NCBI GenBank assembly: GCA_905208975.1
Contig: CAJLRE010000001.1
Coordinates: forward strand, 48,577-112,576
DNA from: an uncultured Collinsella sp.
GTDB lineage: Bacteria; Actinomycetota; Coriobacteriia; Coriobacteriales; Coriobacteriaceae
Direction of reading: 5' to 3'
Length of the DNA stretch: 64,000 nucleotides
In this document: positions 53,527 to 62,375 of the stretch, piece by piece
Position numbering within the stretch: the stretch's first letter is position 1
Layout: the number at the start of each line of letters is the position of its first letter
Translations under genes and position numbers: made by a program
Notes under the pieces: model-generated
The model's database searches: none
Told to the model about the DNA's origin: nothing
Seen by the model: only the letters and a program-made list of their open reading frames with translations

Positions 53527-54572
53527 AGCAAAAGCCCCGCAGTCGGAGCGGACTGCGGGGCCCATGAAGAGAGGCTAGTTTGTGGGCGCTTTGCCTGGCG
53601 CCCACGGGAGAGGCAACGGAGTAGGGACTACTCGTGGATGCGGGTACCGGAGAGGCCGGCCATGGTCTCGGCGGCCTTGTCCAGGGCGCCGATGATGCAG
53701 GTGCGGCCCTTGCGGGAGCGGGCGAACTTGATGGCGGCGCGGACCTTGGGCTCCATGGAGCCCTTGCCGAACTGGCCCTCGTCGGCCAGGCGCTCGGCCT
53801 CGTCGGCGGTGATGTCCTCGAGCTCCTCCTGGTTGGGCTTGCCGAAGTTGATGGCGACGTGCTCGACGGCGGTCAGCAGGAACAGGACGTCGGCGTCGCA
53901 GTCCTCGGCCAGCAGCTCGCCGCCCAGGTCCTTGTCGATGACGGCGGGAACGCCCTTGTAGCAGCCCTTGTTCTCGTAGTCGCGGACGACGGGGATGCCG
54001 CCGCCACCGCAGGCGATGACGATGAACTCGTTGTCGAGCAGGTTGAGGATGGAGTCGGCCTCGACGATCTTCTTGGGATCGGGGGAGGCGACGACGCGAC
54101 GCCAGCCGCGGCCGGAATCCTCGACGAAGACCTTGGAGGGATCCTCGGCCATGAACTCCTTGGCCTGCTCCTCGGTGTAGAAGGGGCCGATGGGCTTGGT
54201 CGGGTTCTTGAACGCGGGATCGTCGGGGTCGCACTCGATCTGGGTGATGACGGAGGCGGCGTGCCAACGCTTGTAGCGCTTGTGCATCTCGCGGCCGATG
54301 CCCTGCTGCAGGTGGTAGCCGATGTAGCCCTGGGACATGGCGCCGCACTCGGGCAGCGGCATCTCGGGGGTGCCGATGGCATCGTGGGCGGCGGCGAAGG
54401 CGTTCTGGATCATGCCGACCTGCGGGCCGTTGCCGTGGGTGATGATGATCTCGTTGCCCTGCTCGATGAGGCCGAGGAGGGCGTGGGCGGTGTTGCTCAC
54501 GGCCTCGATCTGCTCGACGGGGTTGTTGCCGAGGGCGTTGCCGCCGAGGGCGACGACAATACGATCGGGCTT
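53527..54572. repeat. 1,046-bp direct repeat, copy 1 (arcC and its terminator)
   Basis: It matches 60652-61697 at a constant offset of 7,125 bases. The only difference I noticed is T at 53543 against C at 60668, in the terminator stem. The shared part covers the arcC terminator and all but the first few codons of arcC. Same orientation in both copies. Confidence 0.9.
53530..53561 (-). terminator. Terminator of the arc operon
   Basis: On the minus strand CCCCGCAGTC and GACTGCGGGG form a 10-bp stem followed by CTTTTGC, 67 bases past the arcC stop. Confidence 0.85.
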
Positions 54573-54590
54573 TCCGTACGGTTTACTCAT
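53628..54590 (-). CDS. arcC: Carbamate kinase, copy 1
   Basis: Predicted 320 residues; makes ATP from carbamoyl phosphate in the last step of the arginine deiminase pathway. Seen: VVALGGNALGNNP, IITHGNGPQVGMIQNAF, ECGAMSQGYIGYHLQQ, IACGGGGIPVV, DKDLGGELLAEDCDADVLFLLTAVE cut here as DADVLFLLTAVEHVAINFG, and GSMEPKVRAAIKFA. Last gene of the minus-strand arc operon, 23 bases after arcB. The protein differs from copy 2 at residue 4 only (Tyr for Leu), and the DNA is identical through nearly the whole gene. Confidence 0.96.
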   Translation of the reverse strand: MSKPYGKPDRIVVALGGNALGNNPVEQIEAVSNTAHALLGLIEQGNEIIITHGNGPQVGMIQNAFAAAHDAIGTPEMPLPECGAMSQGYIGYHLQQGIGREMHKRYKRWHAASVITQIECDPDDPAFKNPTKPIGPFYTEEQAKEFMAEDPSKVFVEDSGRGWRRVVASPDPKKIVEADSILNLLDNEFIVIACGGGGIPVVRDYENKGCYKGVPAVIDKDLGGELLAEDCDADVLFLLTAVEHVAINFGKPNQEELEDITADEAERLADEGQFGKGSMEPKVRAAIKFARSRKGRTCIIGALDKAAETMAGLSGTRIHE

Positions 54591-54613
54591 AGTGTTCGTT
54601 CACTTCCCAGCTA

Positions 54614-55621
54614 CTAGCGAAGCGTCGCGTACATCATGGCCTTAATGGTATGCATGCGGTTCTCGGCCTCCTGGAACACGCGAGACTGCGCACTCTCAAA
54701 GACCTCGTCGGAAACCTCCATCTCGGTCACGCCGAACTTCTCGGCAATCTCGGCGCCGATGGTGGTCTGCGTATCGTGGAAGCTCGGCAGGCAGTGCATA
54801 AAGATGGCGCCGGGGTTTGCCTTGGCCATGACCTCGGGCGTTACTCGATAGGGAGAGAGAAGATCGATTCGGCTCTTCCACAGCTCCTCAGCCTGGCCCA
54901 TACCGACCCAAACGTCCGTATAGATCACGTCTGCATCCTTGACGCCCTCGTCGATATCCTCAGTGAGCTGGATCGTGCAGCCATTCTGAGCGGCGATCTC
55001 CTGGCAGCGCTCAAGAAGCTCGGGATCGAAGTGCGTGGCGCCCTCGACATCGCCCTTGGGTCCGCAGGAGCAGAAGTTAATGCCGAGCTTGGCGCAGATA
55101 ACCATCAGGGAGTCGCTGACGTTGCCCTGCTCCTTGCCCATATAGGTGAGCTTCATGCCGCGCGTGTCGCCAAACTCCTCACGCATGGTAAGAATGTCGG
55201 CAAGGGCCTGGGTGGGATGGTACTCATTGGTCAGACCGTTCCAGACGGGAACGCCAGCCTTGGCGGCAAGCTCCTCGACGATCGACTGGTCGGAGCCGCG
55301 ATACTCAATACCGTCATACATGCGACCGAGCACGCGGGCGGTATCCTCGATGGACTCTTTCTTGCCCATCTGCGACGAGCCGGGGTCGAGGTAGGTCACG
55401 CCCATACCCAGGTCCATACCGCCGACCTCGAAGGCACAGCGCGTGCGCGTGGAGGTCTTCTCAAACAGCAGGACAATGTTCTTGCCCTCGAGAAAGCGGT
55501 GCGGATAACCGGCGCGCTTCATATCCTTGAAGTTCTTTGAGAGGTCGAGCATGTACTCGATTTCCTCGGACGTAAAGTCAAGCAGGGTAAGAACGCTTCG
55601 ACCAGAAAGATTAAGAGCCAT
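54614..55621 (-). CDS. arcB: Ornithine carbamoyltransferase (catabolic)
   Basis: Predicted 335 residues; splits citrulline with phosphate into ornithine and carbamoyl phosphate when running in the ADI pathway. Carbamoyl phosphate loop [12 protein letters not shown] (55-66), [23 protein letters not shown], and HCLPSFHD at the ornithine site. Placement between arcA and arcC argues for the catabolic direction. MALNLSG at 55621 follows AAAGGA; the open frame extends 60 bases further without support. Confidence 0.96.
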   Translation of the reverse strand: MALNLSGRSVLTLLDFTSEEIEYMLDLSKNFKDMKRAGYPHRFLEGKNIVLLFEKTSTRTRCAFEVGGMDLGMGVTYLDPGSSQMGKKESIEDTARVLGRMYDGIEYRGSDQSIVEELAAKAGVPVWNGLTNEYHPTQALADILTMREEFGDTRGMKLTYMGKEQGNVSDSLMVICAKLGINFCSCGPKGDVEGATHFDPELLERCQEIAAQNGCTIQLTEDIDEGVKDADVIYTDVWVGMGQAEELWKSRIDLLSPYRVTPEVMAKANPGAIFMHCLPSFHDTQTTIGAEIAEKFGVTEMEVSDEVFESAQSRVFQEAENRMHTIKAMMYATLR

Positions 55622-55662
55622 GATTTGAGTCCTTTCGATTGTTGGAACACACAAGGAGGGAT

Positions 55663-55690
55663 GGGCGGCGCAGGCGCACACGCGCCGCCC
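55663..55690. other. Hairpin between arcA and arcB
   Basis: GGGCGGCGC and GCGCCGCCC form a 9-bp perfect stem with a 10-base loop. It sits between the arcA and arcB genes of one operon and is not followed by T residues, so mRNA processing or differential stability is likelier than termination. Confidence 0.55.
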
Positions 55691-55707
55691 AGATACGCTA
55701 ACGCTGA

Positions 55708-56952
55708 CTAGATTTCCTCACGCCAGAACGGCATGGTCATGCAGCGCGGGCCGCCGCGACCGCGAGAAAGCTCCTCGGAGGGGGCGACGAGCAGCTCGAC
55801 GCCGGCCTTGTAAAGAGCATCGTTGGTGACAACGTTGCGCTCATACACGCAGACCTTGCCCGGTGCGACCGCAAGAGTGTTGGAACCATCGTTCCACTGC
55901 TCACGGGAAGCCTCGATCGGATCGCCACCACCGCACTCAATCATGGTGATGTGGTCCATACCCGTCGCAAGCTCGAGAATATGCTGCAGGGTGCCCTCGA
56001 GTTCCTCGATATGCACCTCCCCCTCCGAATCGCCCTTGGTCAGGCGGTAGGCACGAAGCGTCTGGTAGATGCCGGGATAGACCGTGAACTTATCGCGATC
56101 GACCTGCGTGCAGACGGTGTCGAGGTGCATGTAGGCGTAGCCGTGCGGGATCTTGATGGCATAGATGTTCTCGATCTCGGCCTCATCGGAACCCCAGAAC
56201 ATATTCTTGGCGAGCTCATCGATGGCCGCAGTCTGGGTGCGCTCGGAAATACCGATGGCGAGCGTCTTGGCGTTGATGTTGAGGATATCGCCGCCCTCGA
56301 TATGCCACTCGCTGTTGTGGTCATACCAAATGGGGCTACCGGCGTAATCGGGATGGTTGCGGAGCACCGTTTCGTAGAAGATTACCTCGCGATTGCGCTG
56401 ATTCCAGTACATGCGGTTCATGGTAGCGCCCTTGCCCACGACAGCCAGAGGGTCACGGGAGAAATACGAGGCCGGCATGGGGAACAGCACCATATCGTCA
56501 GCCTTCAACTCCTCGCCGTCCATACTGGCAAGAGAACCGCCGACCTTGGGGATCTCGAGGTCGCGAACGTAGAGGCCGCCCATGGCAGCAAGGACAAACT
56601 CCTTGTTGTCCTTAATCGAATCAAGCTTCTCGACAACGGCCTGGCGAAGGGCCGCGTTGGAGATGCCGGACTCACCCATGAACTTCGTCATGAACTCTGC
56701 GCGAGTGCCCTCGACTTTGTCAAACGTCTCAGCGAGCAGCTCTTCCATATAGACGACCTCGGCGCCAGCGCCGCGAAGAAGGTCGGTAAACTGATCGTGC
56801 TCTTTCTGGGCATAGTCCAGATAGAACGCGTCGTGAATCCAAACGCGGTCGAAATCCTCCGCCTTCATGTTTACAAGATCCATACCGGGGCGATGGACGC
56901 ACACCTTCTTGAGGGCGCCAATCTCGCTATGAACGTTCAGTCCTTTGTTCAT
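55708..56952 (-). CDS. arcA: Arginine deiminase, copy 1
   Basis: Predicted 414 residues; converts arginine to citrulline and ammonia. Guanidinium-binding and catalytic elements: [23 protein letters not shown] (Glu, Asp), YMHLDTVC (His, Asp), [13 protein letters not shown] with nucleophile Cys404. Length is the norm for ADI. AAGGATAGAG precedes ATG. Second gene of the operon after the antiporter. It shares the fold but differs widely from the second ADI at 58709, so the two are not a recent duplication. Confidence 0.96.
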   Translation of the reverse strand: MNKGLNVHSEIGALKKVCVHRPGMDLVNMKAEDFDRVWIHDAFYLDYAQKEHDQFTDLLRGAGAEVVYMEELLAETFDKVEGTRAEFMTKFMGESGISNAALRQAVVEKLDSIKDNKEFVLAAMGGLYVRDLEIPKVGGSLASMDGEELKADDMVLFPMPASYFSRDPLAVVGKGATMNRMYWNQRNREVIFYETVLRNHPDYAGSPIWYDHNSEWHIEGGDILNINAKTLAIGISERTQTAAIDELAKNMFWGSDEAEIENIYAIKIPHGYAYMHLDTVCTQVDRDKFTVYPGIYQTLRAYRLTKGDSEGEVHIEELEGTLQHILELATGMDHITMIECGGGDPIEASREQWNDGSNTLAVAPGKVCVYERNVVTNDALYKAGVELLVAPSEELSRGRGGPRCMTMPFWREEI

Positions 56953-56994
56953 CTCTATCCTTCTTTCTCACAACTTGTATGTGGGGTTTTGCAT

Positions 56995-58431
56995 TTACGG
57001 CAGGGGGATAAGACCCGAAACCGCAGTGAATGCCATGCAGATAACGCTCACGACCAGGAAGAATTTCCAAGCGACCTTCCACCACTGGCCTAGCGGAATC
57101 TTGCAGACGCCAAGACCGGCAACGAGCATCGCGCTTGTTGGCGAAATGAGAGACATGGCCGCGCTACCCATGGAAAGACCCGTAACTGCGGCCTCGGGGT
57201 TTAAGCCCATCAGCTCAACAAGCGGGCCGAAAATGGGAATCGTAAGAGCAGCGATGCCCGAGGAGCTCGGAACGAGGATCGACAGAAGGTTATCCACGAC
57301 ATAGAGAATGCTCGTAAAGATAACTGCCGGAACTCCGGAGAGAGCCGTGGCGAGCGTGTTGAGAATCGTATCGATGATGAGGCCGTCATTGGCGATTACG
57401 AGGATTCCGCGGGCGAGGCCAACAACGATGGCCGAGAACGCGAAGTCTGCAATTCCCTTAACGAACTCTCCCGCGATCTCCTTCTCGTTCATCCCGGAAA
57501 CTACACCCGAAAGAAGGGCCATGGCCAAGAAAATCGCAGAGATTTCGTTCATGTACCAGCCCTGGGCCACCAGACCCCAAATGATGGCGGCAAGTCCAAG
57601 CACGAAAATAACCATAACGGCTTTCTGCCTACCGGTGAACTCGCTATCGAGGAGATTCTCGTCCGCACCAAACTCTTTGCGCTTCTCGATATCATCGTGG
57701 AAAGCTGGGGATGCCTCGGGATTCTTCTTAACCTTGAGGGCATACATCACAACCCATGCGATGGCAACTGCAGTGAGCACGACAAGGGCGATAGTACGCA
57801 ACCAAAGCTGGGGGTTGCCCTGGATACCGAGGATGCCCTGGGAAATCAGGACGTTGAACGGGTTTACGGTAGATGCGATGTATCCGATACGGGCACCCAC
57901 AAACACCGTCATGAACGCTGTAATTGAGTCGAAGCCCATGGCCATCATGATCGGCAAAAGAATCGCAAAGAACGGAAGCGTCTCCTCTGCCATACCAAAG
58001 GTGCTGCCGCCCAAGGCAAAAAGCACCATTAGGATCGGAATGATGAGGACGTCCTTGCTCTTGAATTTCTTCACCACTCGGGCGACGCCGCTCGTGATGG
58101 CTCCGGTCGCCGTGATGACCTGGAAGGAACCTCCCACGATCATAATGAACGCAACGACCTCGACCGCTTGCTGGATGCCGATCGCAGGGGCCTCAAGTAC
58201 TTCGAAGATGCCTTGGCGAAGATCGACCTCGTTGCCGTCCTCGTCCGTATAGACCTTATCGACAGGCTCATAGGTGCCCGAGACCGTTACCTCGCGGCCG
58301 TTAACCTCCTGGCGCTCAAACGAACCCGAAGGCACGACCCAGGTCAGAACGGCAAATACGGCCATCAAGACGAGAATGATGGTGTACACGTGCGGGACTC
58401 GAAGAGTGCGCTTCTTTTCTGTCTCTGCCAT
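56995..58431 (-). CDS. YfcC-family transporter, probable arginine/ornithine exchanger
   Basis: Predicted 478 residues, 11-12 membrane helices, YfcC/DUF3360-type: RVPHVYTIILVLMAVFAVLTWVVPSG at the N-terminus, GGSTFGMAEETLPFFAILLP, VGARIGYIASTVNPFN and LVPSSSGIAALTIPIFGPL. Proteins of this family are often encoded in ADI clusters, where they are taken to swap arginine for ornithine. It is the first gene of the operon, 42 bases before arcA, with AAGGAGGAG before ATG. Role inferred from context. Confidence 0.85.
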   Translation of the reverse strand: MAETEKKRTLRVPHVYTIILVLMAVFAVLTWVVPSGSFERQEVNGREVTVSGTYEPVDKVYTDEDGNEVDLRQGIFEVLEAPAIGIQQAVEVVAFIMIVGGSFQVITATGAITSGVARVVKKFKSKDVLIIPILMVLFALGGSTFGMAEETLPFFAILLPIMMAMGFDSITAFMTVFVGARIGYIASTVNPFNVLISQGILGIQGNPQLWLRTIALVVLTAVAIAWVVMYALKVKKNPEASPAFHDDIEKRKEFGADENLLDSEFTGRQKAVMVIFVLGLAAIIWGLVAQGWYMNEISAIFLAMALLSGVVSGMNEKEIAGEFVKGIADFAFSAIVVGLARGILVIANDGLIIDTILNTLATALSGVPAVIFTSILYVVDNLLSILVPSSSGIAALTIPIFGPLVELMGLNPEAAVTGLSMGSAAMSLISPTSAMLVAGLGVCKIPLGQWWKVAWKFFLVVSVICMAFTAVSGLIPLP

Positions 58432-58708
58432 CTCTCCTCCTTAATTCAGGGGTTTTTCGTTGCCGGCAAAGCCATTGTGTCATCGCGCAAAACACCCTTC
58501 CGTCTCTTCGCCCGCCAACGAAGCGCATCGATCCGTAAACGGATTTCAGATTGATGTAATTTGTCAATTATCACTTTTGATAGATGTTTAACGTCAATTA
58601 TTTACTTGGGTCGTGCCATTCTCCTGTGGCAAACATGATGTAAATTGAAACAAGCTTCTAATGTGACACTATGGAAGCAATCAATACTCATCGCCAAAGC
58701 GAGGTCAC
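58432..58708. promoter_or_regulatory. Divergent arc regulatory region
   Basis: 277 AT-rich bases between the operon start (minus) and arcA2 (plus). An imperfect palindrome at 58552-58573 (TGATGTAATT, then AATTATCA) lies near the middle and is a candidate operator. I see no clear ArgR box (TGAAT-ATTCA pair) and no certain -35/-10. Confidence 0.4.
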
Positions 58709-59959
58709 ATGTCCGCATTGCATGTTCAAAACGAAATAGGAAAGCTAAAAAGGGTCCTGCTGCACTGCCCCGGCCCCGAAACGCGCAACTACCCCGACGG
58801 CCAGTTCAATCAAGTCTTTACGCTACGCCCTTCTAGCAATTCATTTGATCTTGAAAAGGCTCTTGGGGAGCATCATGCTTACTCGGCAATGCTCGAGCAC
58901 GAAGGAGTAGAGATTCTCTATCTCGAGAACCTTCTTACCGAAGCCCTTGATGCGACAGAGCAAGCGCGTCGCTCTTTTATCGATAGCTACATTTCAGAAT
59001 GCGGCGCGAGGGGCATGGAGCTCGAGTCCGCCATTCGCGAGTATCTTGAGCATATCGAAGGTTCCCGCGACCTGGTCCAGGCAGCCGTCAACGGCGTTCG
59101 CTACTCCCAGGTCTTCGACACGAACAAGGAGGTGTTCAGCCTCTCAAAGCTGACGGGAGACGCATACTCACCCGACGACCTTCTCATAGCCCCCCTTAAC
59201 ACCATGTGGTTCACGCGCGATCCAGCAAGCGTCATCGGCGAAGGTGTCACGCTCAACCATATGTACTGGCCAGAGCGCAACCGTGAGGTTATCGCCTATA
59301 AAACGATTTTTAACTATCATCCGGATTTCCGCGAGACTCCTCAGTTCTTCAAGCATGAATCGACTTACCACATTGAAGGCGGCGACCTTCACAACCTCAA
59401 CAGCGAAAATGTAGCCGTTGGCATCTCTCAACGAACCGAGCCAGCAGCTATAGACACCCTAGCGAATAACTTGCTCTGGGACGAGAACTCGACTATTGAG
59501 TCCGTATGGGCCATTGAGGTTCCCTACGATGATCTCTGCATTCATCTCGACACATACTTTGCTCGTGTTAACTATGAGACATTCCTCATTGACCGGGAGC
59601 TCCTGGACCAAGCGCGAGTCTACTGCATTACACGAGGCAGATCGGAAAGGACAACCCGGGCGCGTCATGTCGAAGGCGGACTAAAAGAAGCGCTGGGATT
59701 AGCCCTGGGTTTAAGTTCACCGCAATTTATCCCTTGCGGCGGCTCAAATCCCGGAGCGGCAGAGGTCGAAAGAACCAACAATGCCATAAGCACCCTTTGC
59801 CTGGAGCCCGGCAAGGTCTGCGTATACGAAGAGAACACCGAGACTAACAAGGCACTGGAGCAGGCCGGTATTGAACTTGTTCCCATCTCTATCTTTGAGC
59901 TGACAAACGGCTTTGGCGGCCCCAACTGCCTCTGCCTTCCCCTCGTCCGCGCTTCATAA
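58709..59959 (+). CDS. arcA: Arginine deiminase, copy 2
   Basis: Predicted 416-residue ADI. All catalytic elements are kept: MWFTRDPASVIG, TYHIEGGDLHN, CIHLDTYF, NGFGGPNCLCLP with Cys407. The N-terminus differs strongly from copy 1 (HCPGPETRNYPDGQFNQV in place of [10 protein letters not shown]), and the gene is lower in GC than the operon, suggesting separate acquisition. It is divergent from the arc operon and followed after one base by the regulator gene. Confidence 0.92.
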   Translation: MSALHVQNEIGKLKRVLLHCPGPETRNYPDGQFNQVFTLRPSSNSFDLEKALGEHHAYSAMLEHEGVEILYLENLLTEALDATEQARRSFIDSYISECGARGMELESAIREYLEHIEGSRDLVQAAVNGVRYSQVFDTNKEVFSLSKLTGDAYSPDDLLIAPLNTMWFTRDPASVIGEGVTLNHMYWPERNREVIAYKTIFNYHPDFRETPQFFKHESTYHIEGGDLHNLNSENVAVGISQRTEPAAIDTLANNLLWDENSTIESVWAIEVPYDDLCIHLDTYFARVNYETFLIDRELLDQARVYCITRGRSERTTRARHVEGGLKEALGLALGLSSPQFIPCGGSNPGAAEVERTNNAISTLCLEPGKVCVYEENTETNKALEQAGIELVPISIFELTNGFGGPNCLCLPLVRAS

Positions 59960-59960
59960 C

Positions 59961-60611
59961 ATGGGAACGGGTCAAAACATAAAGGCGCTTCGCAAGCGCG
60001 ACCAGCTCACGCAGGAGGAGTTCGCGGCACTTGTCGGCGTCTCCAAAGAAACGGTATGCCGTTGGGAAAAGGACCGCTATGCCATCCGCCGGTCGACACT
60101 GCTCAAGATCGTTTCGAAATTCAATCTGCAGCTTGACGACCTCGCATCGGAAACCGCAGGGCTTGCCGCAAAGCTCGACCACGAGGGGCGGAAGGGGGAA
60201 TCCAAGGAAACTACTACTGACTCCCTTTGTGATGTATTTAAAATTCAGATGAATGGAGGCAGAACGGGACTTAAGCAGACCGGAACAACGGCGCTCCCCT
60301 CATCCGTATTCAAAAACCATCGCGGGTGCTTCTTTGTTCAAATGGACACATCTGCCATGTCCAAATGCTATCCGATAGGATCCCTTCTCCTAGTGGACCC
60401 CAACCTGAAACCCTGGAACGGATGCTCCGTCCTCGCCTTGGCCGATAATTCCAGAATGGTCATACGGCGATATAGCACCGGCACGAACACCGTGATGCTG
60501 TCATCCTACTCATATCGCACGTCGGAACCGGATATTGTGCTGGACAAACGCCGAATCAGGATTCTCGGAGTCATCGTCTGGTTTCAGGCATCCCATGACC
60601 TGAGCATCTAA
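59961..60611 (+). CDS. XRE-type regulator with degenerate S24/LexA-like domain
   Basis: Predicted 216 residues. HTH at about 6-60 (LTQEEFAALVGVSKETVCRWEKDR) and a LexA/S24-like C-terminal domain (about 115-216). In active members a GDSM motif supplies Ser and a later VVK the Lys; here those positions read TSAM (Ala132) and VIRR (Arg169), so self-cleavage is not expected and the domain is probably used for dimerisation or ligand sensing. ATG at 59961 lies one base after the arcA2 stop, so it is translationally coupled and most likely a local regulator of the arc genes. Confidence 0.75.
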   Translation: MGTGQNIKALRKRDQLTQEEFAALVGVSKETVCRWEKDRYAIRRSTLLKIVSKFNLQLDDLASETAGLAAKLDHEGRKGESKETTTDSLCDVFKIQMNGGRTGLKQTGTTALPSSVFKNHRGCFFVQMDTSAMSKCYPIGSLLLVDPNLKPWNGCSVLALADNSRMVIRRYSTGTNTVMLSSYSYRTSEPDIVLDKRRIRILGVIVWFQASHDLSI

Positions 60612-60651
60612 CCATATTTGCTCTTGTTTACCCCCTGCACACATCTCAAAC

Positions 60652-61697
60652 AGCAAAAGCCCCGCAGCCGGAGCGGACTGCGGGGCCCATGAAGAGAGGC
60701 TAGTTTGTGGGCGCTTTGCCTGGCGCCCACGGGAGAGGCAACGGAGTAGGGACTACTCGTGGATGCGGGTACCGGAGAGGCCGGCCATGGTCTCGGCGGC
60801 CTTGTCCAGGGCGCCGATGATGCAGGTGCGGCCCTTGCGGGAGCGGGCGAACTTGATGGCGGCGCGGACCTTGGGCTCCATGGAGCCCTTGCCGAACTGG
60901 CCCTCGTCGGCCAGGCGCTCGGCCTCGTCGGCGGTGATGTCCTCGAGCTCCTCCTGGTTGGGCTTGCCGAAGTTGATGGCGACGTGCTCGACGGCGGTCA
61001 GCAGGAACAGGACGTCGGCGTCGCAGTCCTCGGCCAGCAGCTCGCCGCCCAGGTCCTTGTCGATGACGGCGGGAACGCCCTTGTAGCAGCCCTTGTTCTC
61101 GTAGTCGCGGACGACGGGGATGCCGCCGCCACCGCAGGCGATGACGATGAACTCGTTGTCGAGCAGGTTGAGGATGGAGTCGGCCTCGACGATCTTCTTG
61201 GGATCGGGGGAGGCGACGACGCGACGCCAGCCGCGGCCGGAATCCTCGACGAAGACCTTGGAGGGATCCTCGGCCATGAACTCCTTGGCCTGCTCCTCGG
61301 TGTAGAAGGGGCCGATGGGCTTGGTCGGGTTCTTGAACGCGGGATCGTCGGGGTCGCACTCGATCTGGGTGATGACGGAGGCGGCGTGCCAACGCTTGTA
61401 GCGCTTGTGCATCTCGCGGCCGATGCCCTGCTGCAGGTGGTAGCCGATGTAGCCCTGGGACATGGCGCCGCACTCGGGCAGCGGCATCTCGGGGGTGCCG
61501 ATGGCATCGTGGGCGGCGGCGAAGGCGTTCTGGATCATGCCGACCTGCGGGCCGTTGCCGTGGGTGATGATGATCTCGTTGCCCTGCTCGATGAGGCCGA
61601 GGAGGGCGTGGGCGGTGTTGCTCACGGCCTCGATCTGCTCGACGGGGTTGTTGCCGAGGGCGTTGCCGCCGAGGGCGACGACAATACGATCGGGCTT
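60652..61697. repeat. 1,046-bp direct repeat, copy 2 (arcC and its terminator)
   Basis: Counterpart of 53527-54572 in the same orientation; one substitution seen (60668). Together the copies bracket arcB, arcA, the antiporter, arcA2 and the XRE regulator. Confidence 0.9.
60655..60686 (-). terminator. Terminator of arcC copy 2
   Basis: Same stem as at 53530 with one T-to-C change that weakens one base pair (CCCCGCAGCC against GACTGCGGGG). It also faces the convergent XRE gene. Confidence 0.8.
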
Positions 61698-61715
61698 GCC
61701 AAGAGGCTTAGACAT
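60753..61715 (-). CDS. arcC: Carbamate kinase, copy 2
   Basis: Predicted 320 residues, identical to copy 1 except Leu for Tyr at residue 4. It has its own leader (AAGGA before ATG at 61715) that is unrelated to the arcB-arcC junction of copy 1, so it is expressed separately. It is alone on its strand; the next gene on the left is convergent. The identity points to recent duplication or gene conversion, since coding DNA would otherwise show silent changes. Confidence 0.95.
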   Translation of the reverse strand: MSKPLGKPDRIVVALGGNALGNNPVEQIEAVSNTAHALLGLIEQGNEIIITHGNGPQVGMIQNAFAAAHDAIGTPEMPLPECGAMSQGYIGYHLQQGIGREMHKRYKRWHAASVITQIECDPDDPAFKNPTKPIGPFYTEEQAKEFMAEDPSKVFVEDSGRGWRRVVASPDPKKIVEADSILNLLDNEFIVIACGGGGIPVVRDYENKGCYKGVPAVIDKDLGGELLAEDCDADVLFLLTAVEHVAINFGKPNQEELEDITADEAERLADEGQFGKGSMEPKVRAAIKFARSRKGRTCIIGALDKAAETMAGLSGTRIHE

Positions 61716-62274
61716 TGCTGGAATCCTTCCTGTAAAAGGCCTACAACCCATTAATAACCCGCGTCCGTGCAATACGCGAGTTTATTAAGGTTTATATTCT
61801 CTTTATCGCTCATTTTATTCATTTTGAAAATAGTTTAACGGTGAACGGTCGTTTTTACCCGCTCAGCGTAAAGAAGCCCAGCTCACACATGTTTACGTCA
61901 TCTACGTGCGACTTTATTTAATTAGAGCAGTGATTGGGCCAGATTATGCAAACTATATCTTTGCTAAACACATAACGGACACTGCAATTATTTACTCGCA
62001 CTATACGAGATTCTATGCACTTGCAAGACAAGTATGCACCCCTGCAATAACACGGGGCTTTTCATCCAACAAAAGGGATAGCCGAACGCGCTTCACTTTG
62101 CGGCAAGCGATCGTGAGTTCGCAGTATGGAACTTTACCGTCGGATACTGCATGAACGCCGCTGATGCCCTTTCGCTCCTGCCCACCCAAGCAGCCGAGAA
62201 CGCTAACGGCGTCCCCAGCGTTTTCGCATGGCACCGCGCCGACTCGATGGCTTTGAGACCTAAGCGAATCTTTG
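61716..62274. other. AT-rich intergenic region, no gene recognised
   Basis: About 560 bases. The left part must hold the arcC copy 2 promoter. Short open frames on both strands (61906-62154 plus, 62013-62306 minus) have no ribosome site or recognisable motif. The composition is more AT-rich than the chromosome, which suggests acquired DNA or a gene remnant. Confidence 0.4.
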
Positions 62275-62360
62275 CTATCTGCCAATTTTTGTATGATTTG
62301 AGTCATTCCTATCTGCCAATTTTTGTATAATTAGGGGCAAATCTATTTGCCAATTTTTGT
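62275..62360. promoter_or_regulatory. Three direct repeats with exact 34-bp period
   Basis: CTATCTGCCAATTTTTGT at 62275 and 62309 and CTATTTGCCAATTTTTGT at 62343, each 34 bases apart, ending 16 bases before the ATPase start codon. The second copy runs into TATAAT (62326-62331), a likely -10. Probable operators or an autoregulatory array. Confidence 0.6.
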
Positions 62361-62375
62361 CAATGAGGTGTTTTA

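Noticed and set aside
53575..54348. Arg-rich 257-codon frame repeated at 60700-61473
   Set aside because: Out-of-frame translation of the duplicated arcC gene; it appears twice only because the DNA is duplicated. Useful only as evidence of nucleotide identity.
58432..58708. ArgR boxes controlling the arc genes
   Set aside because: No TGAAT..ATTCA palindrome of the known form was found; a TTCATTTTGAA at about 61818 has the half-sites reversed.
62013..62306. 97-codon minus-strand gene upstream of the ATPase
   Set aside because: Starts within the 34-bp repeats, no ribosome site, no recognisable domain; at best a remnant.
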